Assembly: GCA_016716835.1 (NCBI GenBank)
Contig: JADJUW010000001.1
Span: 3,250,313 to 3,314,312, forward strand
Direction of reading: 5' to 3'
DNA: 64,000 nucleotides
Source of the DNA: Myxococcales bacterium
GTDB lineage: Bacteria > Myxococcota_A > Polyangia > Haliangiales > Haliangiaceae
The translations under genes and the position numbers were made by a program. Shown piece after piece: positions 27,879 through 39,792 of the stretch. How positions within the stretch are numbered: the stretch's first letter is position 1; each line of letters begins with the position of its first letter. The notes beneath the pieces are model-generated. The model had not been told where the DNA came from. It did not search any database and worked only from the letters and a program-made list of their open reading frames with translations.

Positions 27879-29144
27879 TTACGCCGAGGCGATCATCGAC
27901 TTGCCATTGCCGGCGGTCTTGCGGCCACCGAGCGTGGGCTTGCCGGCGGGCGTTTTGCCGCCGCTGGTCGCTTTGCCATTTTTGACGCCAGCGGCGTCTT
28001 TGAGCTTGGCGAGGTGCGGGGTTTTCTCCCACGTAAACTCCGGCTCTTCGCGGCCAAAGTGGCCGTAGGCCGCGGTCTTGCGGAAGATTGGCTTGCGCAG
28101 GCCGAGCTCTTCGATGAGCAGGCCCGGGCGCGCATCGAACACGCGCGACACGGCTTTGGAAAGTTGCTGGTCGCTGACAATGCCAGTGCCGTAGGTATCG
28201 ACCAACATCGAAACCGGCTCGGCGACGCCGATGGCGTAGGCGAGTTGAACCTCGCAGCGCGTGGCCAGGCCCGCGGCAACGACATGCTTGGCAATGAAGC
28301 GCGCATAGTATGCGGCCGAGCGATCGACCTTGGATGGGTCTTTGCCGGAGAACGCGCCGCCGCCGTGGCGCGCCATGCCGCCGTACGTGTCGACGATGAT
28401 CTTGCGGCCGGTGAGGCCAGAGTCGCCCATTGGCCCGCCGACGACAAAGCGTCCGGTTGGGTTGATGTGAAACTTGGTGGCCTTCGTGATGAGATTCTTT
28501 GGCACGATCGGCGCAATCACATATTCGCGCATCGCTTCCTGCAGATCCTTGAGCTTGACGTCGGGCGAGTGTTGCGTCGAGACCACAATGGCCTCAACGG
28601 CAACCGGCCGACCGTCCATGTAGCGCACCGAAACCTGGGTCTTGCCATCAGGGCGCAGCCAGTCGATGCCGCCAACTTTTTTCTTGCGAACTTGCGCTAG
28701 GCGATATGCCAGCTTGTGCGCGATTTGAATCGGCATCGGCATCAGCTCGGGCGTTTCGTCGCAGGCATAGCCAAACATCAGGCCTTGGTCGCCGGCGCCT
28801 TGCTTGGCCAAATCGCCGCGATCGACGCCGCGCGCGATGTCTGGTGACTGCTGCTCGATGGCGGTCATGACGCCACAGGTTTGCCAATCAAAGCCCATGT
28901 CCGAGCCGTTGTAGCCAATCTCTTTGACGGCTTGGCGGACAATAGAGGGGATGTCGACATACGTCGTCGTCGTGATCTCGCCGCCCACCAGCACGAAGCC
29001 GGTCTTGGTGAAGGTCTCGCATGCGACGCGCGCATAGGGATCTTCCGCCAAAATTGCGTCGAGGACGGAATCGGAAACCGCATCGCACAATTTATCGGGA
29101 TGGCCTTCGGTGACCGATTCGGAGGAAAACAAGAAGTTGGACAT
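27879..29144 (-). CDS. metK: S-adenosylmethionine synthetase
   Basis: All MetK signatures are present: TEGHPDKLCD, GAGDQGLMFGYA, the FVVGGPMGDSGLTGRK loop and YGGMARHGGGAFSGKDPSKVDRS. It makes SAM from methionine and ATP. The usual length is about 385. Here residues about 385-421 form an extra Lys/Gly/Ala-rich tail of unknown use. It is divergent from hisD with 63 bp between starts, too short for a SAM riboswitch, and none was seen. Confidence 0.97.
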   Translation of the reverse strand: MSNFLFSSESVTEGHPDKLCDAVSDSVLDAILAEDPYARVACETFTKTGFVLVGGEITTTTYVDIPSIVRQAVKEIGYNGSDMGFDWQTCGVMTAIEQQSPDIARGVDRGDLAKQGAGDQGLMFGYACDETPELMPMPIQIAHKLAYRLAQVRKKKVGGIDWLRPDGKTQVSVRYMDGRPVAVEAIVVSTQHSPDVKLKDLQEAMREYVIAPIVPKNLITKATKFHINPTGRFVVGGPMGDSGLTGRKIIVDTYGGMARHGGGAFSGKDPSKVDRSAAYYARFIAKHVVAAGLATRCEVQLAYAIGVAEPVSMLVDTYGTGIVSDQQLSKAVSRVFDARPGLLIEELGLRKPIFRKTAAYGHFGREEPEFTWEKTPHLAKLKDAAGVKNGKATSGGKTPAGKPTLGGRKTAGNGKSMIASA

Positions 29145-29207
29145 GGGCGAGGCTTATACCGCGGGGGTGTGACTGTCAATTGCGCATTGCCGTGCTACCA
29201 ATAGGGC

Positions 29208-30482
29208 GTGATTGCAATTCGCGAATTGGCCGAGGCAGGCGCTCTGCTGGTGCGAACTACCGAAATGAGCGCCGAGGTTGAGACGCAGGTCGACGCCATT
29301 TTGCGCGACGTCGCGGCGCGGGGCGACGCCGCGGTGCAGGCGTATACCGAGCGGTTTGATCAGCGGTCGCCGCACGCTGGCAGCTATGAAGTTCCCAAGG
29401 CGAGCTGGGCCGCCAAGGCCGACGCCGTTGCGCCCGAGGTCAAGGCGGCTATCGCGCTGGCCGCGCACCGCATCGAGCGCTTTCACGCGCTGTCGGCCGC
29501 GCCGCATGTGCCAGCTTCTGCCACCTTAACCGCCGACGGAATTTCGCTCGCGCTGCACACTGTGCCGCTTGGCCGCGTAGGCTTATATGTACCGGGCGGC
29601 ACCGCGCGTTATCCCTCCAGCGTGCTGATGACGGCAATTCCGGCGCGCATCGCGGGGGTTACCGACATTATCATGGTGACGCCGGGCGCCTCGCCGGAAA
29701 CCCTGTTTGCGGCGCAACTTGCCGGGGTTACGCGTATCTTTGAAATTGGCGGCGCGCAGGCTGTGGGCGCCTTGGCCTACGGCACAGCGACCATCCCGCG
29801 GGTTGACAAGATCGTTGGGCCGGGGAACGCGTGGGTGGCCGCCGCCAAGCGTCGCGTGTTTGGCCTGGTCGATATCGATTCGGTTGCTGGCCCGACAGAG
29901 GTGTTGATTTTGGCCGATGCCACGGCGCACCCAGCGTGGATCGCCGCCGACATGTTGGCGCAGGCCGAGCACGACACGCAGGCGCAGGCCATCGCCGTGG
30001 TGCCCACGCGCGCGCTCGCCGACGCGATTGCCGCCGAGCTCGCGGCGCAGCTCGCAACGTTGCCAAGGCGCGAAATCGCAGCGGCGTCGCTCGCCACCAA
30101 AGGTGCGGTCATTATCGCGCCGCAACTCGACGACGCCGTGGCCTTTGCCAACGCCTACGCCGCCGAACATCTGAGCCTGCATCTTGACATGACCCACGCG
30201 CGCGCAATCGCCGCGCGCATCACCAACGCCGGCGCGATCTTTATTGGTCAGCACGCGTGTGAATCGGCTGGCGATTATCTCGCGGGATCGAATCATGTGT
30301 TGCCAACCGGAGGCTCGGCGCGGTTTGCCTCGCCGCTTGGCGTCTACGATTTTCAAAAACGCGTGACGCACATTGAATACACGGCGGAAGCCGCGGCACG
30401 CGATGCCGCGCCGATTAACGCATTTGCGCAGATTGAAGGTCTGCACGCGCATGGACGCGCGGCGATGTTGCGGCGGCGTTGA
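29208..30482 (+). CDS. hisD: histidinol dehydrogenase
   Basis: The 424-residue protein has the HisD signatures VGLYVPGG, GPGNAWVAAAKR, VAGPTEVLILAD, the EHDTQAQA active-site segment and AAEHLSLHL. It catalyses the last two steps of histidine synthesis, NAD-dependent oxidation of histidinol. The start is GTG 29208. Other his genes are not adjacent; hisC lies 18 kb away, so the pathway genes are scattered. Confidence 0.96.
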   Translation: MIAIRELAEAGALLVRTTEMSAEVETQVDAILRDVAARGDAAVQAYTERFDQRSPHAGSYEVPKASWAAKADAVAPEVKAAIALAAHRIERFHALSAAPHVPASATLTADGISLALHTVPLGRVGLYVPGGTARYPSSVLMTAIPARIAGVTDIIMVTPGASPETLFAAQLAGVTRIFEIGGAQAVGALAYGTATIPRVDKIVGPGNAWVAAAKRRVFGLVDIDSVAGPTEVLILADATAHPAWIAADMLAQAEHDTQAQAIAVVPTRALADAIAAELAAQLATLPRREIAAASLATKGAVIIAPQLDDAVAFANAYAAEHLSLHLDMTHARAIAARITNAGAIFIGQHACESAGDYLAGSNHVLPTGGSARFASPLGVYDFQKRVTHIEYTAEAAARDAAPINAFAQIEGLHAHGRAAMLRRR

Positions 30483-30591
30483 TGAAGTTGTGACGTTTGC
30501 ACGCTCTGTTGGAGGCGCTCGTCACACCCAACGCTGATGAAGACAAACTTAACTTGATCTTTAGCCGCGCGGATTCATATGGTGCAACCCT

Positions 30592-31146
30592 ATGAATGCA
30601 AAACGTGGGTTGGTTGTGATGTCGGTACTAATCCTCATGGCAAGCCAGGCCGCAGCGCAACCAAGCGCGGCACCCTATGCGCCAACTCCGGCTCGCAAAG
30701 ATACGCGCAACCTCTCGGTGATGGTTTCGCCGGTGCATCTGCTGCTGCCATTTGTCGAGCTGACGGTGGAGAAGCGTGGCGGTGACCGGTGGAGCATTGC
30801 CGGCATTGTGGGTGGCGGCGAGATCCTCGATATTTCAATCTACGAGGTTGGTGCCCAACTCAATTATTATGTCGTGGGGTCATTTAACCGCGGCTTTCAA
30901 ATCGGCGCCGAAGCAATCTACATGTATGCCAGCAGCCAACTTGGCGCCACCCGCGTCGCCGCCGAGGGGTTATCGATTGGCCCCTATGCCGGCTACAAAA
31001 TCGCGACGCAATCCGGGTTCACGTTTAATGTACAAGCCGGGATTCAGCTCATAGGAGTCGCAGGCGAAGACTCCAGCGGTACGACCACCGAAGCCGAGAG
31101 CACCGTACAACCATTGGTGAATCTAAATGTCGGGTGGACGTTTTAG
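30592..31146 (+). CDS. small outer-membrane beta-barrel-like protein
   Basis: A signal peptide ends at AAAQ (about residue 23). The mature protein of about 160 residues shows amphipathic strands (SVMVSPVHLLLPFVEL, GAQLNYYVVG, FQIGAEAIYMYAS, GPYAGYKIAT, FNVQAGIQLIGV, VNLNVGWTF) and ends in Phe, the usual outer-membrane insertion signal. About eight strands would fit. The substrate or role is unknown. It stands alone between hisD and the opposite-strand NTF2-like gene. Confidence 0.75.
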   Translation: MNAKRGLVVMSVLILMASQAAAQPSAAPYAPTPARKDTRNLSVMVSPVHLLLPFVELTVEKRGGDRWSIAGIVGGGEILDISIYEVGAQLNYYVVGSFNRGFQIGAEAIYMYASSQLGATRVAAEGLSIGPYAGYKIATQSGFTFNVQAGIQLIGVAGEDSSGTTTEAESTVQPLVNLNVGWTF

Positions 31147-31173
31147 CCAGTTGTAGGCTCGGTGGTGGCGCGC

Positions 31174-31530
31174 TCAGCCATGAAACACGCGCGACGCGCT
31201 AATGTGACCATCGGCAACATCAAACACCTCGGCGATCGCCATGGGCGCTTGGCCGTCGCAGTGGCGGGTGTATTCGATAAAGACGCGTGCTTCGTTTGCG
31301 GTGACCGTGAGCAGCTCGTAGCGCAGCGAGGGCATGGTCTTCATGGCGCCCTGCCACCACGAGGCAAGCGCCGCCTTACCGCAGATGCAGCCCTCGCCAC
31401 CGGCGGCGCGCAATTTGGGCGAGGTATGCGTGCAAGCCTCGGCGTAGAGCGCGATCAGGCGTGGCACATCGTGGGCGTTAAACGCGTCGATCCACGCGTG
31501 GGCGAGGGCTTGGTTGGCGGCGGCCGACAT
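31174..31530 (-). CDS. SnoaL/NTF2-like protein
   Basis: A 118-residue cone-shaped alpha+beta fold is suggested by AHAWIDAFNAHDVPRLIALYAEAC at the start (quoted as pattern: helix, helix, strand) and RVFIEYTRHCDGQAPMAIAEVF in the middle. Such proteins are small isomerases, hydrolases or binding subunits. It lies 27 bp downstream of kdpE on the same strand and may be co-transcribed, without an obvious link to potassium. Confidence 0.8.
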   Translation of the reverse strand: MSAAANQALAHAWIDAFNAHDVPRLIALYAEACTHTSPKLRAAGGEGCICGKAALASWWQGAMKTMPSLRYELLTVTANEARVFIEYTRHCDGQAPMAIAEVFDVADGHISASRVFHG

Positions 31531-31557
31531 GCGCTTAGCCTACCGCGGCAATGTGGG

Positions 31558-32268
31558 CTACTCCAGCGCGCGCAGGCGATAGCCGACGCCAGGCTCGGTG
31601 GTGAGCCATTGCGGCCGTGCCGGATCGACTTCGATCTTTTTGCGCAGCTCGGCCATGTGGACGCGGACGTAGTGCGTTTGGGCTTCGTGCGCGGCGCCCC
31701 ACACCTCGCGCAAGATGTGGCGATGCGACAGCACCTTGCCGGCGTGCGTGGCGAGAAGAAGTAACATTTTGTACTCGGTGGGCGTGAGGTGAATGGCCGT
31801 GCCGCCGCGCGTAACCGTGCGCGCGCCGACGTCGATGTGAATGTCGCCAAATGATAGCTGTTGGCTAGTCGAGGCATGCTGTGCGGACTTCGCGTGCCGC
31901 AAGGCAACTCGCATGCGAGCCATTAGCTCGCTAACGCCAAAGGGCTTGGTGAGATAGTCGTCGGCACCGGCGTCGAGCGCCGCCACCTTGTCTTCTTCAC
32001 GACCGCGCGCCGAGATGACGATAATGGGCACGGCGGTCCATTCGCGAAACTGCCGAGTCAGCGCGATGCCATCGCCATCCGGTAGGCCTAGATCGAGCAA
32101 GATGATGGCGGGTTGGCGGCTGGTCGCCAGCGCCACGGCCTCATGCGCCGTGCCTGCCTCGACCAATTGATAGTCGTGAGCCAGCAGCGTGGCGCGGATA
32201 AACCGGCGCATTTGGGGTTCGTCCTCGACGAGCAAGACAAGTGGTGCCGTGGCCAACTCCGCGGTCAT
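31558..32268 (-). CDS. kdpE: KdpE response regulator
   Basis: An OmpR-type regulator: receiver (about 8-122) with VEDEPQMR, Asp in ILLDLGLPDGDG and Lys in YLTKPF, then a winged helix (about 135-232) with LTPTEYKMLLLL and HYVRVHMAELRKKIE. The 4-bp overlap with kdpD identifies it as KdpE. It activates the kdp operon when K+ is low or turgor drops. Confidence 0.95.
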   Translation of the reverse strand: MTAELATAPLVLLVEDEPQMRRFIRATLLAHDYQLVEAGTAHEAVALATSRQPAIILLDLGLPDGDGIALTRQFREWTAVPIIVISARGREEDKVAALDAGADDYLTKPFGVSELMARMRVALRHAKSAQHASTSQQLSFGDIHIDVGARTVTRGGTAIHLTPTEYKMLLLLATHAGKVLSHRHILREVWGAAHEAQTHYVRVHMAELRKKIEVDPARPQWLTTEPGVGYRLRALE

Positions 32269-35039
32269 CGCGTTGTCTCCGCGGCGTTGCCGTCGCTGCC
32301 AGCCGCGGTCGAGGCGGTCTCGGTGGGCGTCAGGGCAATGTTGCTTGGGGGCGAGACCACCGGCAAGACGATGCGAAAGCTCGTGCCACCGCCGTCGCGA
32401 GGCACCGCCGCGATTGTACCGCCATGGGCTTCGACAATGCCGCGGCAGATGGCCAAGCCTAGGCCCGCACCCGCGACGTCGGGGTGATGGCCACGCTGAA
32501 ACTTTTTGAATATGTCCTGGGCTCGCTCCGGCAACAGCCCAATGCCGCGATCCATTACCTCGATGATAATTTGTTGATCGGCGCAGGTCGCGGCGATTTC
32601 GATTGGAGAGGCACCAGGCGCGTACTTCGTGGCGTTCTCGAGCAGATTGACAAACACCTGTTCAAATAGCACCGGATCGACGGCGACGAAGGGCACCTTT
32701 GGATCGATGTGCACGTTGACCGGGCGGTCGCCAAGCTTGCTTTCGATTTGCGCCAACGCTGAGCCAATCAGCTCTTCGAGGGGCACCCACTCGCGCCCGA
32801 GCGTCAGGCCGCCGCTTTCGAGGCGCGTCATGTTGAGCAAGTTTGAGATCAGGCGATCCATCTTGTCGGCCTGATCGCAAATGGCGTCGACGAGCTCACG
32901 GCTGGTGGCGCTCGTTAGCGGCGGCTCGGCTTTGAGCGATGTCGCGGCGCCGGTGATGGCGGCCAGTGGCGTGCGCAAATCGTGTGACACGGCCGAAAGC
33001 ATGGCGCTTCGCATCTCTTCGGTATGCGCGGCGATGGCTGCGCGGCGCGCTTCATCGGCGAGGCGAAGGCGATCAAACGCGATCGAGGCCTGGCGGACAA
33101 AGGCCTCGAGGAATTCGCGTTGCTCACCGCGAAGCGGCAGCCTGTTGTGAGGCTCCAAGACTAGGGTAAAGGCATGGTGTTCGGGGTCGCCGATCGGCAC
33201 GCATATGACGGTGGCGCCATTGAGCGTGTCGGTGCCGAGTCCAGCGAGTTTGTGCTGCTTGAGGCTCCATTGCGCCACCGTGCGCTCTTTGGGGGCCAGC
33301 GCGTAGTTTGGAGGATAGCTAGCTATATCGACGATTTCGTCATTTTCGCCCTCGCCGATGATAAGGACGCTGGCGGCAAAAATCTCGGCGGCCGCGTGCG
33401 CAACCACGACCGAGGCGGCGGTGGCGTCGGCGACCTCGCTCAGCTCGCGATTGGTGGCGTAGAGGCGCGCCGTGCGTTCTTCGCGCACGACTGCGGCCTG
33501 CTCTTGTCGCCGTAGCCGCGACGTCAACTCGCTGACGATGAGCCCGAGCCCGAACATCATGATAAAGGTGAGTACATACCGGCCATCGGCCACTGTGAAG
33601 GTGTGTACGGGCGGCACGAAAAAGAAATCGTATGCCACAACGCTGAGGAAGGCGGTAAGCATCGCTGGGCCGCGACCCCACGCACTCGCGGCGACCAAGA
33701 CGCCGACGAAATACAGCATTTCGAGATCGGGAATCGGCACCAGCGCGCGCACCAAGGCCGCAAACCCCGTGACCGCGCTGACCACCCCTACGGCCATCAT
33801 ATAGCGACGAAGCTCGATGGCGTCGCGTGGTTCAGGCTGGCTCGTCGGCGTGCGCGGTGCCGGCGCCGGTGCGGTCCCGGTGATGACGTGGATGTCGATT
33901 TCGCCGCTCTCCGCGACCAACTCCTCGAGCAAGGATCCCGCGATGCGATCGCGCCACTGGCCCAAGCGCGTCGTGCGCTGCGGCTTGCCGACCACCATTC
34001 TCGTCACGTTGGTGGCGCGCGCATGGTCGAGCAACGTTTTCGCGACATCGCTACCGGTGAGCCGCGCGATCGATGCGCCGAGGGATTGCGCGAGCGAAAA
34101 ATGCGCCTCGAGGGCGTCGCGAGAGTGGTCATCGAGCGGCCGAATCGCTGATGAATCGACGTAGGCCACGGCCCACGGGCAGCGCAGGCGTTCGGCCATC
34201 CGCTTGGCCGCGCGCACCAGCTTGGCGGCATGCGCCGCCGGCGTAATTCCGACCAGGATGCGCTCGCTTGAGCCCCACGCCGCTCGGGCGCCGTGTTGGT
34301 GGCGAAATGCCAACACGTCATTGTCGACATAGTGCGCCACTTGACGCAGCGCAAGTTCGCGCAAGGCGAGTAAATTTCCTTCGGTAAAAAATTTCTCGGA
34401 TGCGCGGTCAGCTTGCGCACCGAGATACACCTTGCCGTCCTTGAGGCGCGCGCGCAGCTCTTGCGGCGAGACGTCGATCAGCGCAATTTCGTCGGCCCGC
34501 TCCAAGATGGCATCGGGCACGGTCTCGCGGACGCGGATGCCTGTGATCTGCGCGACCACGTCGTTGAGGCTCTCGAGATGCTGCACGTTGAGCGTGGTAT
34601 GCACCTCAATGCCCGCATCGAGCAGCTCCATGACGTCCTGCCAGCGTTTGGGATGACGCGAGCCGGGAATGTTTGTATGCGCCAGCTCGTCGACCAAGAT
34701 CACTTGTGGCTTGCGTGCCAAGGCAGCGTCGAGATCAAACTCTTCGGTGGCGATGCCGCGGTAGTCGAGCTTGCGCCGCGCCAAGAGCTCGAGGCCAATC
34801 ACCAGCGACGCGGTCTCATAGCGTTTGTGAGTCTCGACGAGACCCACGACCAAATCGACGTGTTGCTCGGCGACCAGATCGCGCGCGGCCTGCAGCATGC
34901 GATACGTCTTGCCGACGCCGGGCGCAAAGCCAAAAAATACTTTGAGCTTGGCGCGGGCGCGCTTGGCCTCTTCAGCGCGCACTTGTCGCAAGAGCACGTC
35001 CGGATCGGGTCGTTGGTCGGCTTGCGTGGTAGGCGCCAT
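32265..35039 (-). CDS. kdpD: KdpD sensor histidine kinase
   Basis: The product has 924 residues, full KdpD length. The N-terminal KdpD domain holds a Walker A (GFAPGVGKTYRM) and DELAHTN; a USP-like domain follows (about 250-370). Four transmembrane helices lie near 405-500, then a GAF-like region. HisKA has the phospho-His in SAVSHDLRTPL, and HATPase_c has DRGIGLLP and GAGLGLAI. It senses K+ limitation and phosphorylates KdpE. The gene starts 35 bp after kdpC. Confidence 0.96.
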   Translation of the reverse strand: MAPTTQADQRPDPDVLLRQVRAEEAKRARAKLKVFFGFAPGVGKTYRMLQAARDLVAEQHVDLVVGLVETHKRYETASLVIGLELLARRKLDYRGIATEEFDLDAALARKPQVILVDELAHTNIPGSRHPKRWQDVMELLDAGIEVHTTLNVQHLESLNDVVAQITGIRVRETVPDAILERADEIALIDVSPQELRARLKDGKVYLGAQADRASEKFFTEGNLLALRELALRQVAHYVDNDVLAFRHQHGARAAWGSSERILVGITPAAHAAKLVRAAKRMAERLRCPWAVAYVDSSAIRPLDDHSRDALEAHFSLAQSLGASIARLTGSDVAKTLLDHARATNVTRMVVGKPQRTTRLGQWRDRIAGSLLEELVAESGEIDIHVITGTAPAPAPRTPTSQPEPRDAIELRRYMMAVGVVSAVTGFAALVRALVPIPDLEMLYFVGVLVAASAWGRGPAMLTAFLSVVAYDFFFVPPVHTFTVADGRYVLTFIMMFGLGLIVSELTSRLRRQEQAAVVREERTARLYATNRELSEVADATAASVVVAHAAAEIFAASVLIIGEGENDEIVDIASYPPNYALAPKERTVAQWSLKQHKLAGLGTDTLNGATVICVPIGDPEHHAFTLVLEPHNRLPLRGEQREFLEAFVRQASIAFDRLRLADEARRAAIAAHTEEMRSAMLSAVSHDLRTPLAAITGAATSLKAEPPLTSATSRELVDAICDQADKMDRLISNLLNMTRLESGGLTLGREWVPLEELIGSALAQIESKLGDRPVNVHIDPKVPFVAVDPVLFEQVFVNLLENATKYAPGASPIEIAATCADQQIIIEVMDRGIGLLPERAQDIFKKFQRGHHPDVAGAGLGLAICRGIVEAHGGTIAAVPRDGGGTSFRIVLPVVSPPSNIALTPTETASTAAGSDGNAAETTR

Positions 35040-35074
35040 GGCGGTCTTGCGTGCGATGTGCGAGCCGCCCGATT

Positions 35075-35650
35075 CTAATGGTTCTGCCGCTGCAGCGCGA
35101 GGTTGAGCCTCACCACATTAACGCGTGGCTCGCCAAACAGGCTCAGCGTGCGACCCTCGGTGTGGGCGTCGATGAGTTGCGTCACCGCGGCGAGGGGCAA
35201 GCCGCGCTCGCGGGCGATGCGCGGTGCCTGATAGTGGGCGGCGGCGGGCGAAATGTGTGGGTCAAGGCCGCTACCCGATGCGGTGACCAGATCGACCGGT
35301 ACGGGGCCTGGCGCGGATGCGTCAGCTTGCCGCAAGGCCGCGATGCGATCCGCAACCGCCTGATGCAGCGCGGGGTTGGACGGACCGAGATTGCTGCCGC
35401 TCGACGCCGCGGCGTTATAAGCGACGGTGCCAGTCGCCGAAGGTCGGCTCCAAAAATAACCCGGGCCGGCGAATGGCTGACCAATTAGCTCCGAGCCAAC
35501 GACCTTGCCTTGGGACGTAATGAGGCTGCCGTTCGCTTGGTGAGGAAAAGCTACCTGCGCGACGCCGGTTATCACCAGCGGATAGAGCAGTCCCGTGATC
35601 ACGGTGAAGAGCGCAAGTAAGACAATGGCTGGACGCAGTAGGTTTCGCAT
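35075..35650 (-). CDS. kdpC: potassium-transporting ATPase subunit KdpC
   Basis: One N-terminal transmembrane helix (about 8-30) is followed by the conserved GSELIGQPF, FWSRPSATG, NLGPSNPAL and DLVTASGSGLDPHISP motifs. The length of 191 is typical. KdpC helps the KdpFABC pump bind ATP and assemble. It lies 8 bp after kdpB. Confidence 0.97.
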   Translation of the reverse strand: MRNLLRPAIVLLALFTVITGLLYPLVITGVAQVAFPHQANGSLITSQGKVVGSELIGQPFAGPGYFWSRPSATGTVAYNAAASSGSNLGPSNPALHQAVADRIAALRQADASAPGPVPVDLVTASGSGLDPHISPAAAHYQAPRIARERGLPLAAVTQLIDAHTEGRTLSLFGEPRVNVVRLNLALQRQNH

Positions 35651-35658
35651 ACGTTCTC

Positions 35659-37752
<2,094 letters not shown>

Positions 37753-37787
37753 AGTGGTCCTTTCAGGGGCAAGGCATCGCGGGCGCG

Positions 37788-39551
37788 CTAGGGCGCAAGC
37801 GCTGGCGCCATGCTCCCGAGCTGCAGATGTTCAACGATAGGGCCAAGCGCGAGCGCCGGCACAAAGGTAAGCGCGCCGACCAAGATGATGACGCCGATGA
37901 CGAGCGCGACAAACAGCGGCGTATGGGTAGGCAGCGTGCCGGCGCTAGTGGGAATCGATTTTTTTCTGGCGATCGAGCCGGCCATCGCCAAGATCGGAAT
38001 GATCACCCAATAGCGGCCAATCGCCATGCAAACGGCAATTGCCGTCGCATAAAATGTGCCGCTCACCGTGATGCCGCCAAAGGCCGAGCCGTTATTGCCG
38101 GCGCCAGACGAAAACGCATAGAGGATTTCGCTAAACCCGTGCGCCCCCGGGTTGCCGAGCGTCGACGTACCGGCGGTGGTCGAGGCGGCCAGCGCCGTGC
38201 CGACCAAAATGGCCGCCGCGGGCAGCAAGAGCACCAAGGCCGCCATCTTCATTTCATAGGCCTCGATCTTCTTGCCGAGATACTCTGGCGTGCGGCCGAT
38301 CATCAGCCCGGCGATGAAGACGGCGATGACGGCGTAGACGAGCATGCCGTAGAGGCCCGAGCCGACGCCGCCAAACACGATCTCGCCGAGTTGGATGAGC
38401 CACATTGGGATCATGCCGCCCAGCGGCGTAAAGCTATCGTGCATGGCGTTGACTGAGCCATTGGAGGCGGCGGTGGTGGCGGTGGCCCACATGGTGCTGC
38501 CGACGACGCCAAAGCGCAGCTCCTTGCCCTCCATGTTGCCTCCGGGCTGCAGCGACGAGGCGACCTGATCGACGCCGAGCTGCGACAAGACGGGATTGCC
38601 GGCTTGTTCGGCCGACGTCGCGGCGAGCATGAGCGGCAGCAAGATGATGGCCATGACCGCGAACAGCGCCCAGCCCTGCCGCTTATCCTTAATCAGGCGT
38701 CCAAACGTAAAGCACAGCGCCGCGGGGATGAGCAAGATCGAGATGAGCTGGAGAAAATTTGCAAACGGGGTCGGATTTTCAAACGGATGCGCCGAGTTGG
38801 CATTGAAAAAACCGCCGCCATTGGTGCCGAGCATCTTGATGGCGATCTGCGAGGCGGCGGGTCCGAGCGCCAAGGTTTGCTCGGTGACGGCGGCGCCGTC
38901 GCCATTGGTTGTGGCCTCAACCAGTTGCGCGGTGGCGCTGGCATCAAAGGTTTGCACCACGCCTTGCGAGACTAGAAAGAGCGCGAAGACGGCGGAGAGT
39001 GGCAGCAAGATATAGAGCGTGCTGCGGGTTAGGTCGACCCAAAAGTGGCCAACGGTCTCGGCGTTGCGCCGCGTAAAACCGCGAATGAGTGCCACCAGCA
39101 CCGCCATGCCGGTGGCGGCGGAGACAAAGTTTTGCACGGTGAGCGCAACCATTTGCGTGAAGTAACTCAGCGTGGTTTCGCCGCCGTACGCCTGCCAATT
39201 GGTATTGGTCGCAAAGCTCACCGCGGTGTTGAGCGCGACCTGTGGCGTCGCGGCGGGCAAATTCGCGGGATTGAGCGGCAGGTATTGTTGCAGTCGCGCG
39301 ACCAAGAACACCACCAGCATGCCGAGCGCGTTAAACAGCAGCAGCGCGGCGGCGTAACGCTTCCACGACATCTCTTGGGCGGGATCGACGCCGGCCGCGC
39401 GATAGAGCAGCCGCTCCAGCGGGCCAAGCACACGCTGAGCCGTGGTGGCTTCCCCGGCGTACACGCGCGCCATATAGGCGCCGAGCGGCAGCCCGAGCGC
39501 GATCAAGGCGATGAACAACAATAAAATCTGAACCAGCGAGAGTCCGGTCAT
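37788..39551 (-). CDS. kdpA: potassium-transporting ATPase subunit KdpA
   Basis: About ten to twelve transmembrane helices and the four pore-like repeats of KdpA are visible, including TNGGGFFNANS, VGSGLYGM and NNGSAFGG. The length of 587 is normal. KdpA is the selective K+ channel part of the pump. Its start overlaps the kdpF stop by one base (TAATG). Confidence 0.98.
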   Translation of the reverse strand: MTGLSLVQILLLFIALIALGLPLGAYMARVYAGEATTAQRVLGPLERLLYRAAGVDPAQEMSWKRYAAALLLFNALGMLVVFLVARLQQYLPLNPANLPAATPQVALNTAVSFATNTNWQAYGGETTLSYFTQMVALTVQNFVSAATGMAVLVALIRGFTRRNAETVGHFWVDLTRSTLYILLPLSAVFALFLVSQGVVQTFDASATAQLVEATTNGDGAAVTEQTLALGPAASQIAIKMLGTNGGGFFNANSAHPFENPTPFANFLQLISILLIPAALCFTFGRLIKDKRQGWALFAVMAIILLPLMLAATSAEQAGNPVLSQLGVDQVASSLQPGGNMEGKELRFGVVGSTMWATATTAASNGSVNAMHDSFTPLGGMIPMWLIQLGEIVFGGVGSGLYGMLVYAVIAVFIAGLMIGRTPEYLGKKIEAYEMKMAALVLLLPAAAILVGTALAASTTAGTSTLGNPGAHGFSEILYAFSSGAGNNGSAFGGITVSGTFYATAIAVCMAIGRYWVIIPILAMAGSIARKKSIPTSAGTLPTHTPLFVALVIGVIILVGALTFVPALALGPIVEHLQLGSMAPALAP

Positions 39552-39640
39552 TAGAGTTTCTCTCCAAAGAGCAGGGCGATGAGCAGGTAAATCAGCAGCA
39601 GCGCCGCGAGCACGCCTGCGATGGCGGTAATTAGCGACAT
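39551..39640 (-). CDS. kdpF: KdpF small membrane subunit
   Basis: A 29-residue hydrophobic peptide starting MSLITAIAGVLAALLLIYLL and ending ALLFGEKL matches the size, single helix and position of KdpF, which stabilises KdpFABC. ATG 39640 is used; longer leaders in this frame are not needed. It lies 4 nt after the 47-codon ORF and overlaps kdpA by one base. Confidence 0.93.
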   Translation of the reverse strand: MSLITAIAGVLAALLLIYLLIALLFGEKL

Positions 39641-39644
39641 GGGT

Positions 39645-39788
39645 TTAGACCTTTCCGCACAGCTCGAGAAGGCCGGCGCTGACGATGAAAAAAAACAAGA
39701 TGGCCAAGATAAACAGAACGTCCATATTTCGATCTCCGGTAAAGAGCAGCCCCACACAAAGCACCGCGAGCATGATGAGGTTGGTCAT
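39645..39788 (-). CDS. small two-helix membrane ORF of the kdp operon
   Basis: The 47-codon frame encodes two hydrophobic stretches (residues 3-16 and 23-42) and ends LLELCGKV. It starts 4 nt after the porin stop and stops 4 nt before kdpF. An internal ATG at 39725, preceded by GGAGATCGAAAT, would give a 26-residue single-helix peptide beginning MDVLFILAIL. Either form is plausible. I recall similar tiny Cys-ending peptides before kdpF in other genomes, but cannot verify this here. A role in Kdp assembly is inferred only from position. Confidence 0.65.
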   Translation of the reverse strand: MTNLIMLAVLCVGLLFTGDRNMDVLFILAILFFFIVSAGLLELCGKV

Positions 39789-39792
39789 GACA

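Noticed and set aside
29145..29207. Possible SAM riboswitch before metK
   Set aside because: The gap is only 63 bp and shows no SAM-I/II-type core.
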